In this document: positions 46,093-54,152 of the stretch, piece after piece
How the letters are laid out: each line of letters opens with the position of its first letter
Position numbering within the stretch: position 1 is the first letter of the stretch
NCBI RefSeq assembly: GCF_000421545.1
Contig: NZ_ATXF01000009.1
Coordinates: 186,001-250,000, forward strand
Direction of reading: 5' to 3'
DNA: 64,000 nt
From: Agromyces italicus DSM 16388
GTDB lineage: Bacteria; Actinomycetota; Actinomycetes; Actinomycetales; Microbacteriaceae
Notes under the pieces: model-generated
Database searches by the model: none
What the model was told of the DNA's origin: nothing
Seen by the model: the letters and a program-made list of their open reading frames with translations, nothing else
Made by a program: the position numbers and the translations under genes

Positions 46093-47103
46093 TCAGCCCT
46101 TGGTCGATCCCGCGAGGAGGCCGCGCACGAAGTAGCGCTGCAGGCTGAAGAAGACGATGAGCGGCACGACGAGCGAGACGAAGGCCGCCGCCGTCAGCCG
46201 CTGCCAGCTCTGACCACGCGAGCCGGCGAGCTCGGCGAGCCGCTGCGTGAGCGGCGCGACGTCGGCCGTGCCGCCCGAGAAGACGAGGGCGACGAGCAGG
46301 TCGTTCCAGACCCAGAGGAACTGGAAGATCGCGAACGAGGCGAGGATCGGCACCGAGAGCGGAACGACGACGCGGAGGAAGATCTGGCCGTGGTTCGCGC
46401 CATCGACGCGAGCCGCCTCCATCAGCTCGCGGGGGATCTCGGAGATGAAGTTGTGCAGCAGGAAGATCGCCAGCGGGAGCCCGAAGATCGTGTGTGCGAT
46501 CCACACCTGCACGTACGTCTCGTCGGGGATGATCGGGATCACCTCGTGCAGCCACTCCTGCGTGGGCTTCAGCGTCGTGGTGAAGATCTGCAACAGCGGA
46601 ATGAGCGCCATCTGGAGCGGCACGATCTGCAGGGCGAAGATGATCACGAACACCCAGTCGGAGAACGGGAACTTGATCCAGGCGAGCGCGTACGCCGCCA
46701 TCGCCGCCAGCACGGTCGCGAAGACGACCACCGGAATCGTGATCGCGAGCGAGTTCACGAAGTACGAGCCGAGCTGCGGCGCAGTCGCAGACGCCGACAG
46801 CAGCACCTCGCTGTAATTGTCGAGCGTCCAGCCCCAGTTCTCGAAGACCGTCCACCATCCGGTCGTGTTGATGAGATCCGCCGGGCGGAAGGACGAGATG
46901 AGGAGGCCGAAGGTCGGCAGCGTCCAGACCACCGCGATCAGCAGTGCGAACACCGTCGCCGTGCGGGAGGTGAGGCGGCGCTTCACCCGGGCGGCCTTCG
47001 ACCCGTCGAGGTTGTAGCGGTCGCGCGCCGCGGCATCGAGCTGCTTCGATACGTCCCGGTCGGTACGGTCGGCGGAGCCGGTGGAGCCGGTGGTGGAGCT
47101 CAT
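46093..47103 (-). CDS. carbohydrate ABC transporter permease (MalG type, CUT1)
   Basis: A 336-residue inner-membrane permease with six helices. The first is LTSRTATVFALLIAVVWTLP. The ATPase-contacting EAA loop is IPRELMEAARVDGANHGQIF with FLRVVVPLSVPILA. The N-terminal 40 residues are polar and charged. The start overlaps the MalF-type gene by 4 bp. No ATPase gene lies in this operon, so a shared MsiK-like ATPase elsewhere is expected, as in many actinobacteria. Confidence 0.93.
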   Translation of the reverse strand: MSSTTGSTGSADRTDRDVSKQLDAAARDRYNLDGSKAARVKRRLTSRTATVFALLIAVVWTLPTFGLLISSFRPADLINTTGWWTVFENWGWTLDNYSEVLLSASATAPQLGSYFVNSLAITIPVVVFATVLAAMAAYALAWIKFPFSDWVFVIIFALQIVPLQMALIPLLQIFTTTLKPTQEWLHEVIPIIPDETYVQVWIAHTIFGLPLAIFLLHNFISEIPRELMEAARVDGANHGQIFLRVVVPLSVPILASFAIFQFLWVWNDLLVALVFSGGTADVAPLTQRLAELAGSRGQSWQRLTAAAFVSLVVPLIVFFSLQRYFVRGLLAGSTKG

Positions 47104-48071
47104 CGGATCTCCCTCTGCTTGCGGAGCACTCGGATGTTGTAGACGACGACGGGGACGACGAGGAGGAACAGCACGAGCGCGAGAGCCGCGCCACGCCCCG
47201 GTTCGGCCGCGCGGAACGCCTGGGTGTACATCTCGTTCGCGATGACGCTCGTGTTGAAGTTGCCGCCGGTCATGACGCGCACGATGTCGAACACCTTGAG
47301 GGTCGCGATCGTGATCGTCGTGACGACGACGACGAGCCCCCCGCGGATGCCCGGAAGGGTCACGTTTCGGAAGCGCTGCCAGTTCGTCGCGCCATCGAGC
47401 TCGGCGGCTTCGAGTTGCTCGGTGGGAACACCCTTGATCGACGCGGAGAGCACGACGACGGCGAAACCGGTCTGTACCCAGATCATCACGACGACGAGCA
47501 GCAGGGTGTTGACGAAGGGCTCCTGGAGCCACAGCACCGGTTCGCCGCCGAACCAGATGACGATCTGGTTCAGCAGGCCGATCTGTGGCCGCTCGGCTGG
47601 GCGGTACTCGTAGACGAACTTCCAGATGATCCCGGCGCCGACGAACGAGATCGCCACGGGCATGAAGACGAGCGACTTGTAGACGCGCTCGCCCCGAGAC
47701 TTGTCGATGAAGACGGCGTAGGCGAGGCCGATGCCTGTCGCGACCGTCGGTACGAGCACCACCCAGAGCACCGTGTTGCCGAGGGTGATGAGCGCCTCGG
47801 GCTGAGTGAACATCCAGACGTAGTTGTCGATGCCGATGAACTCGCCGGCCCGGTTCGTGAAGGAGGTGAAGGCGGTGCGCACGGCCGGGTAGAGCAGGCC
47901 GACCGCGAGCAGCACGCAGGCCGGCCCGAGGAACAGCGCGAGCTGGAACCAGTCGCGACCGCGCTTCGGGGCCCGATCGATCAGGAAGAGGATGAGCCCG
48001 ATGACGGCGGCGAAGACCGCGAGTCCGAGCACGATCTGGAAGATCTTGCCGAGCAGATCGTTCGTGGTCAT
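47100..48071 (-). CDS. carbohydrate ABC transporter permease (MalF type, CUT1)
   Basis: A 323-residue permease with seven or eight hydrophobic segments. FVNTLLLVVVMIWVQTGFAV marks the core and VPTEQLEAAELDGATNWQRF with RNVTLPGIRGG is the EAA loop. ATG 48071 (MTTNDLLGKI) is chosen, with GGAGGG just upstream. It pairs with the downstream MalG-type permease and the upstream binding protein. Confidence 0.93.
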   Translation of the reverse strand: MTTNDLLGKIFQIVLGLAVFAAVIGLILFLIDRAPKRGRDWFQLALFLGPACVLLAVGLLYPAVRTAFTSFTNRAGEFIGIDNYVWMFTQPEALITLGNTVLWVVLVPTVATGIGLAYAVFIDKSRGERVYKSLVFMPVAISFVGAGIIWKFVYEYRPAERPQIGLLNQIVIWFGGEPVLWLQEPFVNTLLLVVVMIWVQTGFAVVVLSASIKGVPTEQLEAAELDGATNWQRFRNVTLPGIRGGLVVVVTTITIATLKVFDIVRVMTGGNFNTSVIANEMYTQAFRAAEPGRGAALALVLFLLVVPVVVYNIRVLRKQREIR

Positions 48072-48148
48072 GGAGGGGCCCTCCGATCGCAGGCGGGGTG
48101 GAAGAAGCCGCACTCACGCTCAGAGCGCTGCGGCGAGGAGCCGGAGCA

Positions 48149-48177
48149 CCCGGGGCTGCGCACCGCGCAACCCCGGG
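48149..48177 (-). terminator. intra-operon hairpin between binding-protein and permease genes
   Basis: CCCGGGGCTGCGC and GCGCAACCCCGGGG form a stem of about 13 bp with a 2-nt loop, 8 bp after the binding-protein stop. Such a partial terminator or RNA-stabilising stem commonly lets the binding protein be made in excess over the permeases. Confidence 0.65.
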
Positions 48178-48184
48178 GCTCGAC

Positions 48185-49531
48185 TCACTGCGGCCAGCTC
48201 GATTCGATGAAGTCGAGCGTGTCGGCGGTGCTCTTGCCGCCGATCCAGTCGACCATGCCCGTCCAGAACGTCCCGGAGCCCACCGCGGCGGGCATCACGT
48301 CGGAGCCGTCGAAGCGGAAGGTGGTGTTCGGGTCCTGGAGCAGTTCGACCGACGCCTTCAGCAGCTCGCTGCCCGCGTTCTCGGGGTCGAGCCCGGTGTT
48401 CGCGCTGATCACGCCGCCGAGACTCACCCGCGAGTTCGCCCAGTCGGGGCTCGACAGGTACGTCTGCACCGCGACGACCTCCTCGGCGTCGGAGAACGCC
48501 GCGACGATCTCGCCGCCACCGGTGACCGCGTTGGCACCGGCTTCGGTGCCCGGCAGCATGAACGCCCACACGTCGCCGTCTTCGGCGACCGTGGTGCCCT
48601 CGGGCCAGAAGCCCTCGTAGAACGAGGCCTGGTGGTGCATCGCGCACGCGCCGTCGATGATCGGCAGGCCCGCATCGCCGAAGTCGGTCGTCGCGATCGA
48701 ACGCATGTCGCCGAGGCCGCCGTTCACGTTGGCGTCGTCGCGGATGAACCCGCCGACCGAGTCGAACGCCTCGGCGATCGCCGGGTCGTTGAACGGAATC
48801 TCGTGAGCGACCCACTGGTCGTAGACCTCGGTGCCCTGCTGGCGGAGCACGAAGTCCTCCACCCAGTCGGTGCCGGGCCAGCCGGTCGCGACGCCCGAGG
48901 CGAAGCCGACGCACCAGGGCTTGTCGACGGCGCCCGAGTCGCGCACCTCGGCGGTGAGCGCCTCGAGGTCGTCGAGCGTCTCGGGTACGGCCCAGCCGTT
49001 CTCCTCGAACATGGCGGGCGAGTACCAGACCCACCCCTTGATGTTCGCCATCAGCGGCGACCCGTAGAGCGTGCCGTCGACCGTGCCGTAGGCGGCCCAG
49101 TCTTCGGACCAATACTCGGCCACGTTGTCGGCCACCGCCTGCGGCGCCGGCAGCAGGTCGCCCTGCTCGGCGAGCCGGGCGATGAGGCCGGGCTGCGGGG
49201 TGATGCCGAGGTCTGGCGGATTGCCGCCCTCGATGCGCACGTTCAGCTGCTCTTCGTACTGGTCGGAGCCCTCGTACACGACGTCGATGCCGGTGCAGCT
49301 CTCGAAGTCGGCCCAGGACTCGTTCAACAGTTCGGCCTCGGCGTCGAGGATCGTGCCGTAGACGTCGACCTCGGTGCCGTCGTCGAAGGTGCCGTAGCTC
49401 TCGTAGGGCCCGCAGTCCACGTCGGAGGCTTCGTCGCTCGCGATGTCGCCCGTGCAGGCCGTGAGCGTGAGGCCGAGCGCTGCGGCCACCACGACGGGGG
49501 CCATCAGACGGCGATGCCGTGTGAATCTCAT
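48185..49531 (-). CDS. ABC transporter extracellular sugar-binding lipoprotein
   Basis: A 448-residue CUT1-type solute-binding protein. The signal peptide has a lipobox LTAC (Cys26), followed by a mature domain with NPPDLGITPQPGLIARLAEQ, YGSPLMANIKGWVWYSPAMF, MHHQASFYEGFWPEG and VWAFMLPGTEAG. The ligand is probably an oligosaccharide or glucoside; not assignable. ATG 49531 follows GAGGAG. It is the first gene of the operon, with GGAACC-type palindromes between it and the divergent LacI gene. Confidence 0.93.
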   Translation of the reverse strand: MRFTRHRRLMAPVVVAAALGLTLTACTGDIASDEASDVDCGPYESYGTFDDGTEVDVYGTILDAEAELLNESWADFESCTGIDVVYEGSDQYEEQLNVRIEGGNPPDLGITPQPGLIARLAEQGDLLPAPQAVADNVAEYWSEDWAAYGTVDGTLYGSPLMANIKGWVWYSPAMFEENGWAVPETLDDLEALTAEVRDSGAVDKPWCVGFASGVATGWPGTDWVEDFVLRQQGTEVYDQWVAHEIPFNDPAIAEAFDSVGGFIRDDANVNGGLGDMRSIATTDFGDAGLPIIDGACAMHHQASFYEGFWPEGTTVAEDGDVWAFMLPGTEAGANAVTGGGEIVAAFSDAEEVVAVQTYLSSPDWANSRVSLGGVISANTGLDPENAGSELLKASVELLQDPNTTFRFDGSDVMPAAVGSGTFWTGMVDWIGGKSTADTLDFIESSWPQ

Positions 49532-49568
49532 GTCATCTCCTCGTTGAGTGTGGTGCAGGGCGGAACCG

Positions 49569-49716
49569 GGAACCGATTCCAGATTCCACGGTAGGCCAGT
49601 GGCGCGCGCGACCACAAGGGAGCCGGGGTCACGAAACAGTCACCGATGGAACAGCCGGGTTCACCGAGCGAGAGCGCTCCCACGCCGGGCGCGGAGAACC
49701 GTCAGGAACCGGTTCC
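49569..49716. promoter_or_regulatory. two LacI-type operators in the divergent region
   Basis: GGAACCGATTCC (49569-49580), 38 bp before the binding-protein start, and the perfect palindrome GGAACCGGTTCC (49705-49716), 61 bp before the LacI start. They share the GGAACCG/TTCC arms and frame the gap between the divergent genes, so the LacI protein at 49777 probably represses both directions. Confidence 0.7.
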
Positions 49717-49776
49717 ATCCGGAGGCCGCCTGACGGTAGGCTCGGCTCCGGAACTGCCCGACGGAGGGGGTTGCTA

Positions 49777-50802
49777 ATGGCGGCCATCGTCGATGTCGCA
49801 CGCTTGGCCGGGGTCTCGAAGGCCACCGCGTCACGAGCCCTCTCCGGCGGCGGCCACGTCGCCGACGAGACCCGCAGACGAGTGGAGGCCGCGGCATCCG
49901 CGATCGGGTATATCGCCTCCCCGGCCGCCGCGAGCCTCGTCACAGGCCGCACCATGAACGTCGGCGTCGTCATCCCCATCGTCAACCGGTGGTTCTTCGG
50001 CGAGGTGCTCGAGGGCATCGAGCGCGCGCTGCTCTCGGCCGGGTACGACCTCACGCTCTACAACGTCCGCGACGACGGCCCCGAGCGCGACCGCGTGTTC
50101 GAGTTCTTCCTCGCGCGCAAGCGCGTCGACGCGGTCATCGCGGTCGGCGTCGACCTGGCCGAGCACGAGGCGACCCGACTCGCGCGCAGCGAGAAGCCGC
50201 TCGTCTGCCTCGGCGGGCGCGGCGCCGTCGACGCCCGGCTCGCGATCGACGACCGCGCCGTCGGCACGCTCGCGACCGAGCACCTCCTCCGCCTCGGCCA
50301 CACCCGCATCGCGCACCTGGCGGGCCCCGGCGCCGCCGCGAAGCCGGGCAGCGTGCAGGGCGAACGGCTGCGCGGCTACCTCGACGCGCTCGGGGCCGCA
50401 GGGCTCGCCCCCGGCGAGGGTCACGTCGTCGAGACCGACACGACGATGCCGGCCGGATTCACCGGGGCGCTCCAGCTGCTCGGCCACCCCGGCCCCCGCC
50501 CGACCGCGCTGTTCGCCGCGTCCGACGAGATGGCGTTCGGCGCGATGATCGCGGCTGAGCGTCTCGGCATCGCAGTGCCGGGGCAGCTCTCGGTCATCGG
50601 CGTCGACGGTCACGAGTACGCCGAGATGTTCGGCCTCACCACGATCGAGCAGGCCCCGGGCGAGCAGGGCCGTCTCGCGGTCGAGGCCGTGCTGCGCCTG
50701 CTGGGCGACGGCGAGGTCGCCGACCCCCTCCCCGGCTCGGGGGCTCCGCTGCCGACGCGCCTCGTCGTGCGATCGAGCACGACCGCCCCGCCGCGCGGCT
50801 GA
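49777..50802 (+). CDS. LacI-family transcriptional regulator of the sugar ABC operon
   Basis: A 341-residue regulator: HTH AAIVDVARLAGVSKATASRA (about residues 2-21), effector domain with VGVVIPIVNRWFFGEVLEGI, HLAGPGAAAKPG, FAASDEMAFGAMI and VIGVDGHEYAEMFGLTTIEQ. ATG 49777 is chosen over TTG 49771 because GGAGGGG lies 7 bp upstream. Divergent from the binding-protein gene with two matching palindromes between. Confidence 0.92.
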   Translation: MAAIVDVARLAGVSKATASRALSGGGHVADETRRRVEAAASAIGYIASPAAASLVTGRTMNVGVVIPIVNRWFFGEVLEGIERALLSAGYDLTLYNVRDDGPERDRVFEFFLARKRVDAVIAVGVDLAEHEATRLARSEKPLVCLGGRGAVDARLAIDDRAVGTLATEHLLRLGHTRIAHLAGPGAAAKPGSVQGERLRGYLDALGAAGLAPGEGHVVETDTTMPAGFTGALQLLGHPGPRPTALFAASDEMAFGAMIAAERLGIAVPGQLSVIGVDGHEYAEMFGLTTIEQAPGEQGRLAVEAVLRLLGDGEVADPLPGSGAPLPTRLVVRSSTTAPPRG

Positions 50803-50821
50803 GCCGGCGCAGCGCGGCCGA

Positions 50822-52090
50822 TCAGGCCGCGTCGCCCACGGTGATCGCCTCGGCCTCGCGCTCGAATGCCCCGCCGTCGCCCTCGACCCGATCGACCCGG
50901 CGCAGCGCGCGGTGACCGCCGACGACGACGAGCGCCGCGATGAGCACCGAACCCGCCGCCGCGAAGTACGGCGCCGAAGGTGAGATCAGGTGTGCGAGCT
51001 CGGCGGCGGCTGGCGGTGCGAGCGCGCCGCCGAGGAACCGCACCGCGGAGTAGGCGCTCGACGCCACCGACCGCTGAAGGTCGGTCGCCTCCATCACGCA
51101 CTCGGTGAGCACCGTGTTGAGCACGCCGAGCACCAGCCCGCCGGCGACGATGCAGACGACGAGCGCGGTCGGTTCCTCGATGACGAGGCCTGCCGCGACG
51201 AGGTCGAGCGAGAGCAGCGGCAGCGCGATCCACAGCACGCGGGTGCGCGGCATCCTCGCCGTGAGCAGCGGCGCCACGAACACCGAGGTGATCGCGAGCG
51301 CCATGCCCCAACCGAAGAAGGTGAAGCCGAGCCCGAGCGCGTCGAAGCCGAGCGGGAAGGGCGAGTAGGCCAACAGCACGAAGAAGCCGATGTTGTAGAA
51401 CAGCGCGGCGGCCGCGAGCACGGCGAGTGCCGGCCGGCGCAGCGCCCGGATCGGTGCCGAGAGCTTCGTCGGTACGGGTCGGGTCGCGGCATCCGCGTCG
51501 TCTTTCAAGAAGGCGACGATCGCGATGAAGCCGACTGCCATGAGCGCGGCGGTGCCGAAGAACGGGCCGCGCCAGCTGACGTGGCCAAGCAGGCCGCCGA
51601 GCAGCGGACCGACGGCGATGCCGAGGCCGAGCGCCGCCTCGTAGAGGATGATCGCCGAACCGGTGCCGCCCGTCGCCGCGCCGACGATCGTCGCGAGCGC
51701 GGTCGAGATGAAGAGGGCATTGCCGAGGCCCCAGCCCGCGCGGAACCCGATGATCGACTCGACGTTCTGCGAGAGCCCCGCCGCGGCCGCGAACACCACG
51801 ATGATACCGAGGCCGATGAGCAGCGTCTTCTTCGCGCCGATGCGACTCGAGATCCAGCTGGTACCGAGCATCGCGAGCCCCGTCACGAGCAGGTAACTCG
51901 TGAAGAGCATCTCGGTCTCGGTCGGCGTGGCCTCGAGGCTCTCGGCGATCGCCGGCAGGATCGGGTCGACGAGCCCGATGCCCATGAACGCGATGACGCA
52001 CGCGAAGGCGACGGCCCAGACGGCCTTGGGCTGCTTGAGGATCGAGGCGGATGCCCCGTGGCCGGCGTGTACGGTCACGCGGGCGCTCAC
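50822..52090 (-). CDS. MFS transporter co-transcribed with a MarR regulator
   Basis: A 422-residue transporter with about 12 helices: FMGIGLVDPILPAIAESLEA (motif D1-like), LGTSWISSRIGAKKTLLIGL (motif A) and LLGGLLGHVSWRGPFFGTAA (motif C). This pattern fits drug exporters of the DHA1 type. GTG 52090 overlaps the MarR stop by 4 bp; longer frames run through the MarR gene. Probably an efflux pump for the MarR ligand. Confidence 0.9.
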   Translation of the reverse strand: MSARVTVHAGHGASASILKQPKAVWAVAFACVIAFMGIGLVDPILPAIAESLEATPTETEMLFTSYLLVTGLAMLGTSWISSRIGAKKTLLIGLGIIVVFAAAAGLSQNVESIIGFRAGWGLGNALFISTALATIVGAATGGTGSAIILYEAALGLGIAVGPLLGGLLGHVSWRGPFFGTAALMAVGFIAIVAFLKDDADAATRPVPTKLSAPIRALRRPALAVLAAAALFYNIGFFVLLAYSPFPLGFDALGLGFTFFGWGMALAITSVFVAPLLTARMPRTRVLWIALPLLSLDLVAAGLVIEEPTALVVCIVAGGLVLGVLNTVLTECVMEATDLQRSVASSAYSAVRFLGGALAPPAAAELAHLISPSAPYFAAAGSVLIAALVVVGGHRALRRVDRVEGDGGAFEREAEAITVGDAA

Positions 52091-52545
52091 GCGCTCGCCG
52101 CCGGCTGAGTGGCGCGCGCCGGTTGATCGGCACGTTCGAGTCTCGAGCGGAGGATGTCGACGGCTTGCGCGAGCACCGCGCGTTCGGCGTCGTCGAGATC
52201 GTCGAAGGTCGGGGCGAGCGCACCGGCGAGCTCCTCGCGCCAGGCGGCGAGCGCGGCGAGCCCGCGCGGATCGGTCGAGATGAGCCACGCCCGGGCGTCG
52301 TCGGCGTCGGGGATGCGTCGGACCCAGCCGCGGTCGCCGAGCGCATGCACGAGCTTCGTCATCGTCGGCTGACTGACCCGGCTCACCCGGGCGAGCTCCC
52401 CGAGCCGCATGGGGCCGAGGTCGCGCAGCACACTGAGGGTGCGCCACACCGCGGGCGATTCGGCGTTGTCGGTCGCGGCCGCGGCGAGGCGGGTCAGTCG
52501 GTGGTTCACCGAGACCAGATCGCCGATGAGATCGGAGGTTCGCAT
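52087..52545 (-). CDS. MarR-family transcriptional regulator
   Basis: A 152-residue winged-helix regulator: LRDLGPMRLGELARVSRVSQ then PTMTKLVHALGDRGWVRRIP with the wing DADDARAWLISTDP. An N-terminal and a C-terminal helix form the dimer interface. It is the first gene of a two-gene unit with the MFS pump, behind an AT-rich palindrome. Confidence 0.92.
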   Translation of the reverse strand: MRTSDLIGDLVSVNHRLTRLAAAATDNAESPAVWRTLSVLRDLGPMRLGELARVSRVSQPTMTKLVHALGDRGWVRRIPDADDARAWLISTDPRGLAALAAWREELAGALAPTFDDLDDAERAVLAQAVDILRSRLERADQPARATQPAASA

Positions 52546-52548
52546 AGC

Positions 52549-52576
52549 CCAACTATATAGCCGTGCTATCTATTGG
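52549..52576. promoter_or_regulatory. MarR operator-like palindrome and promoter
   Basis: CCAACTATATAGC and GCTATCTATTGG flank a CGT centre, with exact ATAGC/GCTAT inner arms and CCAA/TTGG outer arms offset by one base. It lies 3 bp upstream of the MarR ATG and its TATA content suggests it overlaps the promoter. Confidence 0.6.
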
Positions 52577-52769
52577 TCGAAGCAACGCCGGATGCACAAC
52601 GCCACCTCGTGAAGTCGCACGAATCGTCGCCAAGGGCGGCCGGATGCGACGGTTTGCGCGACATCACGAGCTGAAGTCGCGCGCGGCGGGGGCGGCGGAC
52701 GACGAGCGGCGGGAGCGGCGGACGACGAGCGGGAGACGGCGGGCGCGACCGCACCGGGCCGGGAACGAC
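52577..52769. other. gene-free stretch with short tandem repeats
   Basis: Part of the 314-bp gap between the MarR and rplL genes. I see no gene. The only structure is an imperfect tandem duplication of GCGGACGACGAGCGGGAG at about 52695-52735. Confidence 0.45.
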
Positions 52770-52805
52770 GGATGCCCCGTGGTCGAGATCGACCACGGGG
52801 CATCC
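52770..52805 (-). terminator. terminator of rplJ-rplL
   Basis: Perfect 17-bp arms (GGATGCCCCGTGGTCGA and its reverse complement) with only two bases between them, 55 bp beyond the rplL stop. No T-run, as usual in this genome. Confidence 0.8.
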
Positions 52806-52859
52806 GTGTGCTGGTGACGCAGGTCACCTCACGCAGCGCGCCCGAAGCGGGCGCCCTGA

Positions 52860-53243
52860 TTACTTGAGGGTGACGGTTGCGCCGGCCTCTTCGAGGGCAG
52901 CCTTCGCCTTCTCGGCGGTCTCCTTGTTCGCGCCCTCGAGCACGGCCTTCGGAGCGCCGTCGACGACGGCCTTGGCCTCGCCGAGGCCGAGCGAGGTGAG
53001 CTCGCGGACGGTCTTGATGACCTGGATCTTCTTGTCGCCGGCAGCCTCGAGGATGACGTCGAAGGAGTCCTTCTCCTCAGCCTCTTCAGCAGCGCCCGCG
53101 CCACCGGCAGCGCCGGCAACGGCGACGGGAGCGGCCGCGGTGACCTCGAACTTCTCCTCGAACGCCTTCACGAACTCGCTGAGCTCGACAAGCGTGAGAC
53201 CTGCGAACTGCTCGAGCAGCTCTTCGGTGGTGAGCTTCGCCAT
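52860..53243 (-). CDS. rplL: 50S ribosomal protein L7/L12
   Basis: A 127-residue acidic protein: N-terminal dimerisation domain [20 protein letters not shown], an Ala/Gly-rich hinge ([20 protein letters not shown]) and the C-terminal factor-binding domain with [20 protein letters not shown] and [11 protein letters not shown]. It forms the ribosome stalk on L10 and recruits translation factors. It follows rplJ by 45 bp. Confidence 0.98.
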   Translation of the reverse strand: MAKLTTEELLEQFAGLTLVELSEFVKAFEEKFEVTAAAPVAVAGAAGGAGAAEEAEEKDSFDVILEAAGDKKIQVIKTVRELTSLGLGEAKAVVDGAPKAVLEGANKETAEKAKAALEEAGATVTLK

Positions 53244-53288
53244 GATGTATCTCCTAATAGATGGGGTTGTAACGAGTCCGTCGGGCGC

Positions 53289-53777
53289 TTACGCGGCCTC
53301 GGCGGTCTCCAGCTTTTCGCGAAGCGCGTCGATGGTGGCGGCAGCCTTGCCCATCGTCGCCTTCATCATGCCCGCAGCCTTCGCAAGCAGAACCTCACGG
53401 CTCTCGAGCGAGGCGTACTTGTTGATCTCGTCGGCGTCGAGGGTCTTGCCCTCGAAGACGCCGCCCTTGATCACAAGGTTCGGGTTCGCCTTGGCGAAGT
53501 CACGCACGGCCTTGGCGGTGGCGACGAAGTCGCCGTGCACGAAGGCGACGGCGGACGGACCCTTGAGGTCGTCGTCCAGCGTCGTGATCCCCGCGTTGTT
53601 CGCGGCGATCTTGGTCAGCGTGTTCTTCACCACGGCGTAGTTCGCGTCCTGACGGATGTTGTTGCGCAGCTGCTTGAGCTGTGCAACCGTCAGGCCGCGG
53701 TATTCGGTCAGCAGAACGGCGGCCGAGCTCTCGAACAGGTTCGTGAGTTCGGCAACCGAGGCTTCCTTGTTCGCCAT
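53289..53777 (-). CDS. rplJ: 50S ribosomal protein L10
   Basis: A 162-residue protein: [57 protein letters not shown] and a C-terminal helix that holds L7/L12 dimers. ATG 53777 is chosen with GGAGTGG just upstream. L10, bound to L7/L12, normally represses its own operon through the leader RNA. Confidence 0.97.
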   Translation of the reverse strand: MANKEASVAELTNLFESSAAVLLTEYRGLTVAQLKQLRNNIRQDANYAVVKNTLTKIAANNAGITTLDDDLKGPSAVAFVHGDFVATAKAVRDFAKANPNLVIKGGVFEGKTLDADEINKYASLESREVLLAKAAGMMKATMGKAAATIDALREKLETAEAA

Positions 53778-53990
53778 GGCCACTCCTTGTGTACTCAACG
53801 CGCATCGCGGAGGCGATGCACGGCCTGGAGCGCTGGAAGCATGGGGAGAAAGAAAAAGCTCCGGCGCAGTTGCGCGGAGCTCAGACCGAGATCACTCGGA
53901 AGTCTTCGTCACACCTGCGCGGGCCCTTGCTTTCGCAAGACTTCGGTCGCATTCGCTCGTTCTCACAAGCGCGCACGACAACCAGCGGTC
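53778..53990 (-). ncRNA. L10 leader with attenuator hairpin
   Basis: On the coding strand AGCTCCG, CGCAACTGCGC and CGGAGCT form a stem directly followed by TTTTTCTTTC (53857-53881 and the T-run to its left). This is a textbook intrinsic terminator about 80 nt before the rplJ start. Upstream, paired segments (AAGTCTTGCG with CGAAAGCAAG region, about 53920-53950) can provide the L10-binding part. Such leaders are known in actinobacteria. Confidence 0.65.
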
Positions 53991-54088
53991 TTCGGCTCCG
54001 TCAAGAGTAGCGGATGCCACTGGCTCCGCCAAATCGGCGCGACGAGGCGACGCGGCGAGTGGCGGGAATAGTTGACACACATCGACAG

Positions 54089-54134
54089 TTGACGAATGCA
54101 ACGACTTTGGTTATAGTTGATGTCGATCAACTAT
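54089..54134 (+). promoter_or_regulatory. sigma-A-type promoter with overlapping MarR operator
   Basis: TTGACG (54089-54094), a 17-bp spacer and TATAGT (54112-54117) form a near-ideal promoter. The perfect palindrome ATAGTTGAT-GTCG-ATCAACTAT (54113-54134) covers the -10 and start point, so a bound repressor would block initiation. Extra GTTGAC half-sites lie upstream (about 54071 and 54088). Confidence 0.8.
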
Positions 54135-54152
54135 CTCACGCAAGGAATCTCT

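Noticed and set aside
44070-46148. 692-codon rightward frame antisense to the ABC exporter
   Set aside because: Low-complexity Arg/His/Asp composition and no motif; the exporter on the minus strand has full ABC signatures.
52690-52740. possible short tandem repeat array or CRISPR-like unit
   Set aside because: Only two imperfect copies of a GCGGACGACGAGCGGGAG unit without spacers; not an array.
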